NCBI GenBank assembly: GCA_030683195.1
Contig: JAUXQA010000351.1
Location: 1 to 7,742, forward strand
Direction of reading: 5' to 3'
Length of the DNA: 7,742 bases
Source of the DNA: Rhodoferax sp.
GTDB lineage: Bacteria > Pseudomonadota > Gammaproteobacteria > Burkholderiales > Burkholderiaceae_C
The notes under the pieces are model-generated. The model saw nothing but the letters and a program-made list of their open reading frames with translations. It was not told the origin of the DNA and ran no database searches. The position numbers were made by a program, and so were the translations under genes. Position 1 is the stretch's first letter. Each line of letters opens with the position of its first letter. Below are positions 1-6,337 of this stretch, in pieces.

Positions 1-1
1 G

Positions 2-310
2 GCCCCGCGCCCTCTGGAGTCCGTGCTCGCCGGCTCCGGTGGCTGCACCGCCTACGATGTAGTGCTGATTTTGAAGCGTGGCCGCCATGCGGTCACCGGC
101 TGCACCGTCAAGCTCACCGCTGAACGGGCCGAGGTCGACCCCAAGGTCTTCACTCGCATCAACATGCATTTCACCGTATCCGGCAAAGGCATCCCCGCAT
201 CCGCAGTGGAGCGCGCGGTGGCCATGAGTCATGACAAATACTGCTCAGCCAGCATCATGCTGGCCAAGACCGCCGAGATCACAACCAGCTTTGAGGTGCT
301 TGAGGCTTAA
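2..310 (+). CDS. OsmC family protein (YhfA-like), 5' end missing
   Basis: This is the last 102 residues of an OsmC/Ohr-fold protein. The frame is open from base 2, so the start lies outside the window. A GTG at 23 falls inside the conserved core and is not a credible start. Two cysteines sit where OsmC-family proteins carry their thiol pair. The first is in GGCTAYDVV (codon 44-46), at the start of the long central helix. The second is in KYCSAS (codon 242-244). OsmC proteins use such a pair to reduce organic hydroperoxides. The 'ESVLAGSGGC' context resembles the YhfA branch, whose physiological substrate is unclear, so peroxidase activity is inference. Its TAA stop directly abuts the coq7 stop on the other strand. 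Roughly 35-40 N-terminal residues are missing, judged by usual family length. Confidence 0.87.
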   Translation, partial: APRPLESVLAGSGGCTAYDVVLILKRGRHAVTGCTVKLTAERAEVDPKVFTRINMHFTVSGKGIPASAVERAVAMSHDKYCSASIMLAKTAEITTSFEVLEA

Positions 311-928
311 CTAAACCCGGTGCGCCACAGTCGTCATGACTTTGGCTGCCACCCGCATCAAGCCTTTGATGGGGCCGGGCAACTCCATTGCGCCGGCCTC
401 TTTAGCTTCCTGCGCATGGCGCGCTTCATCGTCTTTCATCTGCGCTACGATGGCCCTCGAGGCATGGTCGTTGTCGGGCAAAAGAGACAGGTGACTTTGC
501 AGGTGCGCTTCGACCTGATTTTCGGTTTCCACCACAAAACCCAGGCTTACCTTGTCACCCAGTCTGCCGGCGATCAAGCCTAAACCAAAGGCCCCGGCGT
601 ACCACAGAGGGTTCAACAGTGACTGGCGTGCGCCCAGTTCCTCCAGTCGTTGGGCCGTCCAGGCCAGGTGATCGGTTTCTTCAGCGCTTGCCCGGGTGAA
701 GTGCTCGCGGAGTGATTCGTTTTTGGTCGCGAAGGCTTGTGCTGTGTACAGGGCCTGGGCGCACACTTCGCCCACGTGGTTCACTCGCATCAGGGCGCCG
801 GAATACACTTTTTCAGTGGATGACAGCTCGGTGGACTGGCCCGCCAACGTGGGACAGGGTTGGGTAGCTTGGGGTGCAACAAACAGGGTGCGCAAGGCGG
901 TGTCTAAGGTGATGAGTAACTTGTCCAT
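311..928 (-). CDS. coq7: 3-demethoxyubiquinol 3-hydroxylase (Coq7, di-iron)
   Basis: The 205-residue protein is a full-length Coq7-family carboxylate-bridged di-iron hydroxylase. It hydroxylates 2-polyprenyl-3-methyl-6-methoxy-1,4-benzoquinol, the last ring hydroxylation of ubiquinone synthesis, at the inner membrane. All six expected iron ligands are visible: E54 (VNHVGE), E84 and H87 (EETDH), E136 (VETENQ), and E168 and H171 (DDEARH). A hydrophobic stretch near residues 107-121 fits the membrane-facing helix. Many bacteria use the flavoprotein UbiF for this step, and Coq7 is common in beta- and some gammaproteobacteria. The ATG at 926-928 is the best start because the N terminus 'MDKLLITLDTALRTLF' is typical of the family. 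The upstream Shine-Dalgarno is poor, and an out-of-frame ATG lies 7 nt further upstream. The gene is convergent with the OsmC gene and divergent from the porin. Confidence 0.96.
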   Translation of the reverse strand: MDKLLITLDTALRTLFVAPQATQPCPTLAGQSTELSSTEKVYSGALMRVNHVGEVCAQALYTAQAFATKNESLREHFTRASAEETDHLAWTAQRLEELGARQSLLNPLWYAGAFGLGLIAGRLGDKVSLGFVVETENQVEAHLQSHLSLLPDNDHASRAIVAQMKDDEARHAQEAKEAGAMELPGPIKGLMRVAAKVMTTVAHRV

Positions 929-1012
929 ATGCCATTTTAGTGAGCAGGATAAAAATCGATCACGGTCAACCCGTCATCTCCCTTTTGTGCTTCTGGGCGA
1001 AGCCACCAGCCC

Positions 1013-1080
1013 TTGACCCCGCGCAAAAGAGTGATATTGAATTTCTTTTATTGCTTTTTTTGGCCTGCATTTTGCTTATC
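1013..1080 (+). promoter_or_regulatory. Candidate porin promoter region
   Basis: Two weak sigma-70-like arrangements lie in this AT-rich block. One is TTGACC (1013-1018), then 16 nt, then TATTGA (1035-1040). The other is TTGCTT (1051-1056), then 17 nt, then GCTTAT (1074-1079). Neither -10 element is good, so the exact start point cannot be assigned. The porin codons look like those of a highly expressed gene, so a strong promoter is expected in this gap. Either candidate implies a leader of roughly 185-230 nt. Confidence 0.3.
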
Positions 1081-1100
1081 GAAGCACATTGCACTTCAGG

Positions 1101-1120
1101 GTGTTGCAGTCCAGCAACGC
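1101..1120 (+). other. Small hairpin in porin leader
   Basis: GTGTTGC (1101-1107) can pair with GCAACGC (1114-1120), using one T-G wobble, around the 6-nt loop AGTCCA. A second possible stem lies just downstream: CCCTTG (1145-1150) with CAAGGG (1161-1166) around a 10-nt loop. No T-tract follows either one, so they are not intrinsic terminators. They could be structural elements of the leader or chance pairings. Confidence 0.35.
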
Positions 1121-1204
1121 TCGGTGGAGATTAAGCTTTGTTTTCCCTTGTTTTCTTTGCCAAGGGGGCTGGCGTCTGTTTCAATACATTCAACTTCCTG
1201 AAAT

Positions 1205-1210
1205 AGGAGG
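1205..1210 (+). promoter_or_regulatory. Orphan Shine-Dalgarno-like AGGAGG
   Basis: A perfect AGGAGG lies 61 nt upstream of the porin ATG. No ATG or GTG occurs at a usable distance after it, and the only TTG (1211) abuts the motif directly. A GC-rich self-complementary block (GGCCCGGGGCCC, 1213-1224) follows. It may be a ribosome standby site, part of a regulatory fold, or chance. Confidence 0.3.
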
Positions 1211-1258
1211 TTGGCCCGGGGCCCGAGTTCATCGTACCGGCGCCCTCTGTTTAACCTT

Positions 1259-1262
1259 GGAG
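1259..1262 (+). promoter_or_regulatory. Porin ribosome binding site
   Basis: GGAG at 1259-1262 ends 9 nt before the ATG at 1272. This site, together with a signal peptide beginning exactly at that ATG, fixes the porin start. The open frame extends 61 codons further upstream, but that part has neither a ribosome site nor porin-like sequence. Confidence 0.75.
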
Positions 1263-1271
1263 AAATCTGAA

Positions 1272-2324
1272 ATGAAAAAATCCCTAGTAGCTTTGGCTGC
1301 CTTGGCCCTCGTTGGCGCAGCTTCCGCACAATCTTCTGTGACTTTGTTCGGTGTGGTTGATGCGACTGTTGCTTTCGGCAATGGCAGCGTTTCCAACAAA
1401 ACACAATTGACAAATTCCGGTTACAACTCCAGCCGTTTGGGCTTCCGTGGTACGGAAGACTTGGGCGGTGGCTTGAACGCCAGCTTCTGGCTCGAAGCCG
1501 GTGTGAACAATGACAACGGTTCTGGCGCTAACACCAGCACCAACAACCAAGCTACTGGCGCTACTGGCGGTGGCGGCTTGACTTTCAACCGTCGTTCGAC
1601 TGTCAGCCTCGGCGGCGCGTTCGGTGAAGCTCGTTTGGGCCGTGACTACACGCCTCATTTCTGGAACCAGACCGTGTTTGATCCGTTTGGAACAAACGGC
1701 GTGGGCACCACACAAACTCTGAACAGCGGCCTTGGCGGCGCTACAGCAGTTCGTGCTTCCAACTCCATCGGCTATTTCTTGCCAAAAATGGGCGGCATCT
1801 ACGGCCAAGCTCAGTTGTACATGGGTGAGAACAACAAAAACGGCGCTGCAACCGAAAAAGACGGTGGCGGAGCTTCCATGCGCGTTGGCTACGCTGCTGG
1901 CCCGATCAATGCAGCCTTCGCTTACGCCGAGACCAAATTCGCTGCTGGCAACATCAAGTCGACCAACATCGGCGCTAGCTACGACCTCGGCGTTGCAAAA
2001 CTGTCCGGTCTGTACACACAAGACAAAAACAGCAGCGTTACTTCGCCTGATGGCAAAGGTTACTTGCTCGGCGTGAACGCACCTATGGGCGCTGGCGAAA
2101 TCCGCGCTGCATACTCGACTTACACAACTGAGTTTGTGACTGATTCGAAGTCCAAAAAGTTGGCTCTCGGCTACGTGCACAACCTGTCCAAGCGTACTGC
2201 TCTGTACACAACAGTCGCTCGCGTGTCTAACTCCGGCGGCGCTGCACAAGCTCTGAACGGCGCAGTGACTGGTGTTAACAACAACTCCACTGGTGTGGAT
2301 CTGGGTGTCAAGCACTCCTTCTAA
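1272..2324 (+). CDS. Gram-negative general porin (Omp32-like trimeric beta-barrel)
   Basis: The 350-residue protein is a complete porin of the type abundant in Comamonadaceae and Burkholderiales outer membranes, where trimers let small solutes diffuse through. It begins with a Sec signal peptide (residues 1-19, MKKSLVALAALALVGAASA) cleaved before Q20. The mature chain opens with QSSVTLFGVVD, the usual first strand of the family. Alternating beta-strands follow throughout, such as SRLGFRGTEDLGGGL and NASFWLEAG. LGRDYTPHFWNQTVFDPFG (residues 122-140) matches the region leading into constriction loop L3. The chain ends GVKHSF, with the C-terminal Phe recognised by the BAM complex. A low-complexity Asn/Thr/Gly stretch before GLTF is probably an exposed loop. 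Codon choice is strongly biased, consistent with high expression. Anion selectivity, as in Omp32, is possible but unproven. It is monocistronic, with a strong terminator downstream. Confidence 0.95.
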   Translation: MKKSLVALAALALVGAASAQSSVTLFGVVDATVAFGNGSVSNKTQLTNSGYNSSRLGFRGTEDLGGGLNASFWLEAGVNNDNGSGANTSTNNQATGATGGGGLTFNRRSTVSLGGAFGEARLGRDYTPHFWNQTVFDPFGTNGVGTTQTLNSGLGGATAVRASNSIGYFLPKMGGIYGQAQLYMGENNKNGAATEKDGGGASMRVGYAAGPINAAFAYAETKFAAGNIKSTNIGASYDLGVAKLSGLYTQDKNSSVTSPDGKGYLLGVNAPMGAGEIRAAYSTYTTEFVTDSKSKKLALGYVHNLSKRTALYTTVARVSNSGGAAQALNGAVTGVNNNSTGVDLGVKHSF

Positions 2325-2361
2325 TTTGACGCTGACGCAAGTCAGCTGACAGTTGAAGAAC

Positions 2362-2398
2362 AAAAAACCCCGCTACGGAGACGTAGCGGGGTTTTTTT
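2362..2398 (+). terminator. Intrinsic terminator after porin gene
   Basis: This is a perfect 10-bp stem, CCCCGCTACG (2368-2377) with CGTAGCGGGG (2382-2391), closed by the GNRA-type tetraloop GAGA. Seven T follow (2392-2398), and six A precede the stem (2362-2367). The A-tract means it could also terminate transcription arriving on the minus strand. It starts 38 nt after the porin stop codon. Confidence 0.96.
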
Positions 2399-2519
2399 AC
2401 GTGCAATGGAGGGGAGATTGACGAAAACCCCAATATCGGCATGCGTCTTGCGCTGTTAAATTATTCTTTTGATTGATTCCAATATGCACGCTTGCTTTAC
2501 TCTTTATCAACTCGGATTG

Positions 2520-2570
2520 ATGCGTGAATTGCCCAGACTCCCCCGGGCGACCCAAATGAGCGTGTTTTGA
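2520..2570 (+). other. 16-codon upstream ORF overlapping the hydrolase start
   Basis: The frame encodes MRELPRLPRATQMSVF. Its TGA stop (2568-2570) shares one base with the ATG (2570-2572) of the amidohydrolase, forming TGATG. Such an overlap permits reinitiation, which would make sense because the hydrolase has no strong Shine-Dalgarno of its own. However, the ORF's own ribosome site is also weak (CGGA, 2513-2516). A stop-start overlap can easily arise by chance. Whether it is translated is unknown. Confidence 0.25.
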
Positions 2571-3808
2571 TGCAGAGCACAACTATTGGTCAAAATATGC
2601 GCGTCCACGGGCGGGCTTTTTCACACATCGCATCTTTCCATCCGGAAATCACTGCCCTTCGGCGTGACCTGCATGCGCACCCCGAACTGGGGTTTGAAGA
2701 GTTCTATACGTCCAAACGGGTGCATGAGGCACTGAAAGTGTGCGGCGTGGATGAAATCCACACCGGCATTGGCAAAACTGGTCTCGTGGCGCTCATCAAA
2801 GGCCGGGGCACAACCCAAAGCGGCAAGATGATTGGTTTGCGGGCTGATATGGACGCTTTGCCACTGACTGAGCACAACGACTTTGCATGGAAGTCGGCCA
2901 CGCCCGGCCTGATGCATGGCTGCGGTCATGATGGCCACACGGCGATGCTGGTGGGCGCGGCCCGTTACCTGGCCGAGACCCGGAACTTTGACGGTACGGC
3001 CGTGTTGATTTTTCAGCCCGGCGAAGAGGGCTATGCCGGCGCCCGGGCCATGATTGAGGACGGCTTGTTTGAGCGTTTTCCGGTGCAGTCGGTCTTCGGT
3101 ATGCACAACTGGCCCGCCATGCGTCCCGGCACCATTGGCCTCAACCCCGGGCCGATGATGGCTGCTGCTGATCGCGTCACGATTGAGATCACCGGCAAAG
3201 GAGGCCACGGCGCTCACGCTTACCAGACGGTGGACCCGGTGCTGGTTGCCGCCCACATCATTACGGCGGTGCAGAGCATTGTCTCGCGCAACGTCAAACC
3301 GCTGGACAGTGCCGTCATCAGTCTGTGCGCCATGCGGGCGGGAGAGCTGAGTGCCATGAGTGTGATACCGGGCAGCGCCACGCTGGTGGGCACGGTGCGA
3401 ACCTTCAGTTCGCATGTGCAAGATCTGGTGGAGCGGCGCCTGACTGAGCTGTGTCAGGCGGTGGCGATCGGTTTTGGCGCTTCGGCCAAAGTGACTTACG
3501 AGCGCATGTACCCAGCCACCATCAACACGGCCCCTGAGGCGCACTTTGCAGCCAGTGTGGCCACCAGCCTGGTCGGGCGCGAGCGGGTGGTGCGGGATCT
3601 GGAGCCCAGCATGGGGGCTGAAGATTTCTCGTTCATGTTGCAAGTCAAGCCCGGTGCGTACATGCGCATTGGTCAGGGCGAAGAAAACGGGGTGGGCAGC
3701 TGCTTTCTGCACAACAGCCGTTACGACTTCAATGACGACATCCTACCTTTGGGCGCTGCGCTGCATGCCAGTTTGATCGAGCATGCCTTGGCGTTACCAT
3801 CCATCTGA
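2570..3808 (+). CDS. M20-family amidohydrolase (hippurate hydrolase / aminoacylase type)
   Basis: The 412-residue protein is a metal-dependent M20D-type amidohydrolase, the family of HipO, plant auxin-conjugate hydrolases and N-acyl-L-amino-acid amidohydrolases. It would cleave the amide bond of an N-acyl amino acid or small peptide. Numbered from the ATG at 2570, the motifs are DLHAHPELGFEE (33-44), GLRADMDALPL (89-99), MHGCGHDGH (115-123, ligands C118 and H120), QPGEEG (149-154, with catalytic and metal-binding E152/E153), MHNWP (H179), GAEDFSF, and a C-terminal FLHNSRYDFND with H381. All expected dinuclear-site residues are present. The lid domain occupies roughly residues 190-310. No signal peptide is seen, so it is probably cytoplasmic. 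The start is uncertain: TTG 2567, ATG 2570 and ATG 2597 are all in frame, none with a good Shine-Dalgarno. The gene lies 29 bp before a peptide-type binding protein, which suggests action on an imported substrate. The exact substrate cannot be read from sequence. Confidence 0.92.
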   Translation: MQSTTIGQNMRVHGRAFSHIASFHPEITALRRDLHAHPELGFEEFYTSKRVHEALKVCGVDEIHTGIGKTGLVALIKGRGTTQSGKMIGLRADMDALPLTEHNDFAWKSATPGLMHGCGHDGHTAMLVGAARYLAETRNFDGTAVLIFQPGEEGYAGARAMIEDGLFERFPVQSVFGMHNWPAMRPGTIGLNPGPMMAAADRVTIEITGKGGHGAHAYQTVDPVLVAAHIITAVQSIVSRNVKPLDSAVISLCAMRAGELSAMSVIPGSATLVGTVRTFSSHVQDLVERRLTELCQAVAIGFGASAKVTYERMYPATINTAPEAHFAASVATSLVGRERVVRDLEPSMGAEDFSFMLQVKPGAYMRIGQGEENGVGSCFLHNSRYDFNDDILPLGAALHASLIEHALALPSI

Positions 3809-3826
3809 CATACCTACTTTTTCAAC

Positions 3827-3831
3827 AGGAG
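3827..3831 (+). promoter_or_regulatory. Ribosome binding site setting a GTG start
   Basis: AGGAG lies 6 nt before the GTG at 3838. This strong site, and the signal peptide that begins there, support GTG as the start of the binding protein. Confidence 0.85.
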
Positions 3832-3837
3832 ATTATC

Positions 3838-5421
3838 GTGAAATTTAAGAGAAATCTGACTCTATCCGGCGTATCCATTGCCTTAGCTGCTATGAGTCTG
3901 GGAGCATCAGCAGTCACCTTGCGAGTCGGAAATCAAGGCGATGCTCTGGCGATGGACCCCCATTCGCTCAATGAATCCCTGCAACTCACGATTGTTGGCA
4001 ATGTGTTTGAGCCCTTGGTGACACGCGATCGGAACTACAAGCTGACGCCGGCTCTGGCCACCGACTGGAAGCAAACCTCGCCGACGGTATGGCGCTTCAA
4101 TTTGCGCAAAGGTGTTGTTTTTCATGACGGCACACCGTTCACTGCGGACGATGTGATCTTCAGCTACGAGCGTGCCAAGGGCGACGGCTCTGACATGAAG
4201 ACTTATGTGGGGCAGATCAAGGAGATCAAGAAGATCGACGACCACGCGGTTGACTTCATCCTGAATGCGCCGTTTCCGATCCTGCCTGAGCTGTTCACCC
4301 AGTGGCACATGATGAGCAAAAAGTGGTGCGAGACCAACCAGGCCCTGAAACCCGTGGACCGTCGCAAGGGTATCGAGAATGCGGCCTCGTTCCGTGCCAA
4401 TGGCACAGGCCCTTACCGCTTGCGCGAGCGCCAGCCTGGTGTGCGCAGCACCTTCTCACGCAACGGCACCTACTGGGGCAAGATTGACGGCAACGTGGAT
4501 GAGGTGATCTTCACCCCGATTGGCAACGATGCCACCCGCGTGGCCGCCCTGTTGTCGGGTGAGCTCGATGTGATGGAGCCGGTGCCGGTGCAGGATGTGG
4601 AGCGTCTCAAAAAGGACGCCAAGCTCAAAGTGCTGCAAGGCCCCGAGTTGCGGGTGATCTTTTTGGGCATGGACCAAAAGCGCGATGAGTTGCTGTTTTC
4701 CAACGTGAAGGGCAAGAACCCGTTCAAGGACAAGCGGGTTCGCCAGGCGTTTTACCAAGCGCTGGACATTGAAGGCATCAAGAGAACCGTGATGCGCGGT
4801 GCGTCCACGCCAGCGGCCTTGCTGTTACCGCCTCAGGTGAGCGGGTATGTTGAAGAGCTGGGCAAGCGCCTGCCTTATGACGTGGAAGCGGCCAAAAAGT
4901 TGATGGCGGATGCGGGTTACCCTGCCGGCTTCGAGGTCAAAATGAATTGCCCGAATGATCGTTACGTCAATGACGGTGAAATCTGCCAGGCCGTGGCTGC
5001 CAATTTGTCAAGAATCGGCGTCAAGATCAATCTGGAAGCGGAGACCAAAGGTACTTATTTCCCGAAAATCCTGAGCCGCAACACCAGCTTTTACATGCTG
5101 GGCTGGACCGCGAGCACGGTCGATGTGCACAACGTGCTCTACCCCATCATGTCTTCACCGGGTGATGCGGGTCGCGGGCAGTTCAACCTGGGTTCTTACA
5201 GCAATGCCCGTGTAGACGAGTTGACCCAAAAGATCGCCTCCGAGACCGATCTGAAATTGCGTGGCGACATGATCAAGGAGGCCCTGAAGATTCATCAGGA
5301 CGAAGTGGGTCATTTGCCCCTGCACCAGCAGGCGCTGAACTGGGCTGCCAAAAAGAATGTGGACTTGGTGCAATGGCCGGATAACGGCATGGCCTGGAAA
5401 TACGTCAAAGTCAATCCTTGA
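3838..5421 (+). CDS. ABC transporter periplasmic substrate-binding protein, family 5 (peptide type)
   Basis: The 527-residue protein is a full-length family-5 extracellular solute-binding protein, related to DppA/OppA. It would capture a di- or oligopeptide-like ligand in the periplasm and deliver it to an ABC permease. A Sec signal peptide covers about residues 1-25 (cleavage after LGASA). There is no lipobox cysteine, so a soluble periplasmic form is expected. Family hallmarks are FEPLV (57-61), LTPALATDW (69-77), the signature GVVFHDGTPFTADDVIFSYE (92-111), NGTGPY, and VRQAFYQALDI. Three cysteines occur; C371 and C383 (in MNCPND and EICQA) could form a disulfide, and C164 is the third. The gene follows the M20 hydrolase by 29 bp, suggesting co-transcription. 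No permease or ATPase gene is in the window, and the next gene is convergent, so transport partners must be elsewhere. Besides peptides, members bind nickel, heme, opines or sugars, so the ligand is open. Confidence 0.93.
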   Translation: MKFKRNLTLSGVSIALAAMSLGASAVTLRVGNQGDALAMDPHSLNESLQLTIVGNVFEPLVTRDRNYKLTPALATDWKQTSPTVWRFNLRKGVVFHDGTPFTADDVIFSYERAKGDGSDMKTYVGQIKEIKKIDDHAVDFILNAPFPILPELFTQWHMMSKKWCETNQALKPVDRRKGIENAASFRANGTGPYRLRERQPGVRSTFSRNGTYWGKIDGNVDEVIFTPIGNDATRVAALLSGELDVMEPVPVQDVERLKKDAKLKVLQGPELRVIFLGMDQKRDELLFSNVKGKNPFKDKRVRQAFYQALDIEGIKRTVMRGASTPAALLLPPQVSGYVEELGKRLPYDVEAAKKLMADAGYPAGFEVKMNCPNDRYVNDGEICQAVAANLSRIGVKINLEAETKGTYFPKILSRNTSFYMLGWTASTVDVHNVLYPIMSSPGDAGRGQFNLGSYSNARVDELTQKIASETDLKLRGDMIKEALKIHQDEVGHLPLHQQALNWAAKKNVDLVQWPDNGMAWKYVKVNP

Positions 5422-5433
5422 TTGACCTTCGGT

Positions 5434-5460
5434 GAGCGAAGCGGCTTATCCGCTTTGCTC
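5434..5460. terminator. Hairpin between convergent genes, no U-tract
   Basis: GAGCGAAGCGG (5434-5444) pairs with CCGCTTTGCTC (5450-5460) with one G-T wobble, giving an 11-bp stem and a 5-nt loop (CTTAT). It lies within the 44-bp gap between the stop codons of the binding protein and the convergent hexR. No T-run follows on either strand. It may act as a shared transcript end or RNA-stabilising stem rather than a canonical intrinsic terminator. Confidence 0.6.
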
Positions 5461-5465
5461 GCTGA

Positions 5466-6314
5466 TCAGGCGTAGCGCTTGTTACGCAGGTTTTTCTTCA
5501 TTTCTTGCAGCTTGGGCTGCAGGGCTTCACTGCCAATGCTCAAGGCCACACTGGTGGCCACAATGTCGATGATCAGGAGGTGTAGAAGCCGTGACACCAT
5601 CGGGCTGTAGCGGTCATAACCTTCAGGGTGATCGGCGGCCAGATGGATGTCGCCCGCGGCGGCCAGCGGCGAGCCACTGGCGGTGATGGTGATGGTAGTG
5701 GCACCATGTTGGCGTGCTATGTCACAAGCGTCCATCAAGTCGCGGGTGCGGCCCGAATTGGAAATCACCACCACGCAGTCTCCCGGCCCCAGCATGGACG
5801 CACTCATCACCTGCATGTGGCCGTCGCTGTAGGCGATGGTGTTGACTCCCAGCCGGAAGAACTTGTGTTGTGCATCCTGTGCAACCACCCCGGAGTTACC
5901 CACGCCAAAAAACTCGATGCGCTTGCCTTGCCGGTAGGCCGACACCAGCGCCTGGGTGGCCTTGTCAATGGCAGCGGTGCTGGCTTCGTTGCGGTACTTC
6001 AGGAATGCCGCCACCGTGTTGTCAATGACCTTGACCATGATGTCACTGGGCTTGTCGTCTGCATCCACGCTGCGATGAATAAAAGGTACGCCCTCGCTCA
6101 CACTGCCGGCCAGCTTGAGTTTGAAGTCCGACAGGCCGTTGTACCCCACGCTTCGGCAAAACCGCACCACGGTGGGTTTGCTCACATGGGCACTGTCCGC
6201 TAGCACGCTGATGGGTTGTCGGGCAAAGCTGCGGGGGTCTTTCAGGACCAGCCGGGCGACTCGCTGCTCGGCGGGTGCCAATGAGGGCAGGCAGGCTTCG
6301 ATTCGGTCAAGCAT
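5466..6314 (-). CDS. hexR: RpiR-family transcriptional regulator, HexR-like
   Basis: The 282-residue protein has the RpiR layout: an N-terminal helix-turn-helix domain (about 1-75) and a C-terminal SIS sugar-phosphate-binding domain (about 115-250). The recognition region is ISVLADSAHVSKPTVVRFCR (35-54), followed by GYNGLSDFKLKLA. The SIS core includes FFGVGNSGVVAQDAQHKFFRLG (135-156) and VVVISNSGRTRDL (181-193). Serines 141 and 185 lie at the usual sugar-phosphate-contacting positions. The sequence resembles enterobacterial and pseudomonad HexR closely, for example in 'TVVRFCRS', 'DFKLKLA' and 'YSPMVSRL'. HexR proteins control zwf and Entner-Doudoroff genes and respond to 2-keto-3-deoxy-6-phosphogluconate. 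That ligand and regulon are inferred here. Position supports the call, since zwf lies 23 bp upstream on the same strand. The start ATG has no clear Shine-Dalgarno, so translation may be coupled to zwf. No HexR operator was recognised in the window. Confidence 0.88.
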   Translation of the reverse strand: MLDRIEACLPSLAPAEQRVARLVLKDPRSFARQPISVLADSAHVSKPTVVRFCRSVGYNGLSDFKLKLAGSVSEGVPFIHRSVDADDKPSDIMVKVIDNTVAAFLKYRNEASTAAIDKATQALVSAYRQGKRIEFFGVGNSGVVAQDAQHKFFRLGVNTIAYSDGHMQVMSASMLGPGDCVVVISNSGRTRDLMDACDIARQHGATTITITASGSPLAAAGDIHLAADHPEGYDRYSPMVSRLLHLLIIDIVATSVALSIGSEALQPKLQEMKKNLRNKRYA

Positions 6315-6337
6315 GGTTCGGGCTCAGTCTCAGTGGG

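Larger units (their letters stand above)
929..1271. other. Divergent intergenic region with porin leader
   Basis: This is a 343-bp gap between the divergent coq7 and porin starts, in which I see no credible gene. It must hold the coq7 promoter; a TAAAAT -10-like hexamer lies on the minus strand at 934-939, but no convincing -35 pairs with it. The remainder is an AT-rich promoter-like block (about 1013-1080), then a porin leader with two small hairpins, a duplicated TTGTTTTC, and an AGGAGG motif that no start codon follows. Short open frames here are not supported by ribosome sites or recognisable protein sequence. Confidence 0.7.

Noticed and set aside
320..1016. Plus-strand open frames at 320-583 and 696-1016 overlapping coq7
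   Set aside because: They lie opposite a complete coq7 with all six iron ligands, and they have no recognisable protein features.
1089..1271. N-terminal extension of the porin frame by 61 codons
   Set aside because: The porin frame is open upstream to 1089, but the signal peptide and ribosome site both mark 1272 as the start, and the extension has no porin-like sequence.
1520..1585. Low-complexity repeat in the porin gene as a tandem repeat or slippage site
   Set aside because: The Asn/Thr/Gly-rich stretch has only imperfect short repeats (CTACTGGCG twice) and fits a surface loop of a porin.
1284..2363. 359-codon open frame antisense to the porin gene
   Set aside because: It is Cys-, Ser- and Val-rich with no recognisable domain, and it mirrors a strongly biased codon pattern on the coding strand. 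The porin explains the region.
2453..2469. Possible HexR-type operator in TGTTAAATTATTC upstream of the hydrolase
   Set aside because: It only partly resembles the known palindromic HexR consensus (TGTARTWWWAYTACA) and lacks the second half-site, so it is probably just AT-rich promoter DNA.
2621..3712. 363-codon open frame antisense to the hydrolase gene
   Set aside because: It is rich in His, Arg and Gly, as expected for the reverse strand of a GC-rich gene. No family is recognisable, and the hydrolase motifs on the plus strand are clear.
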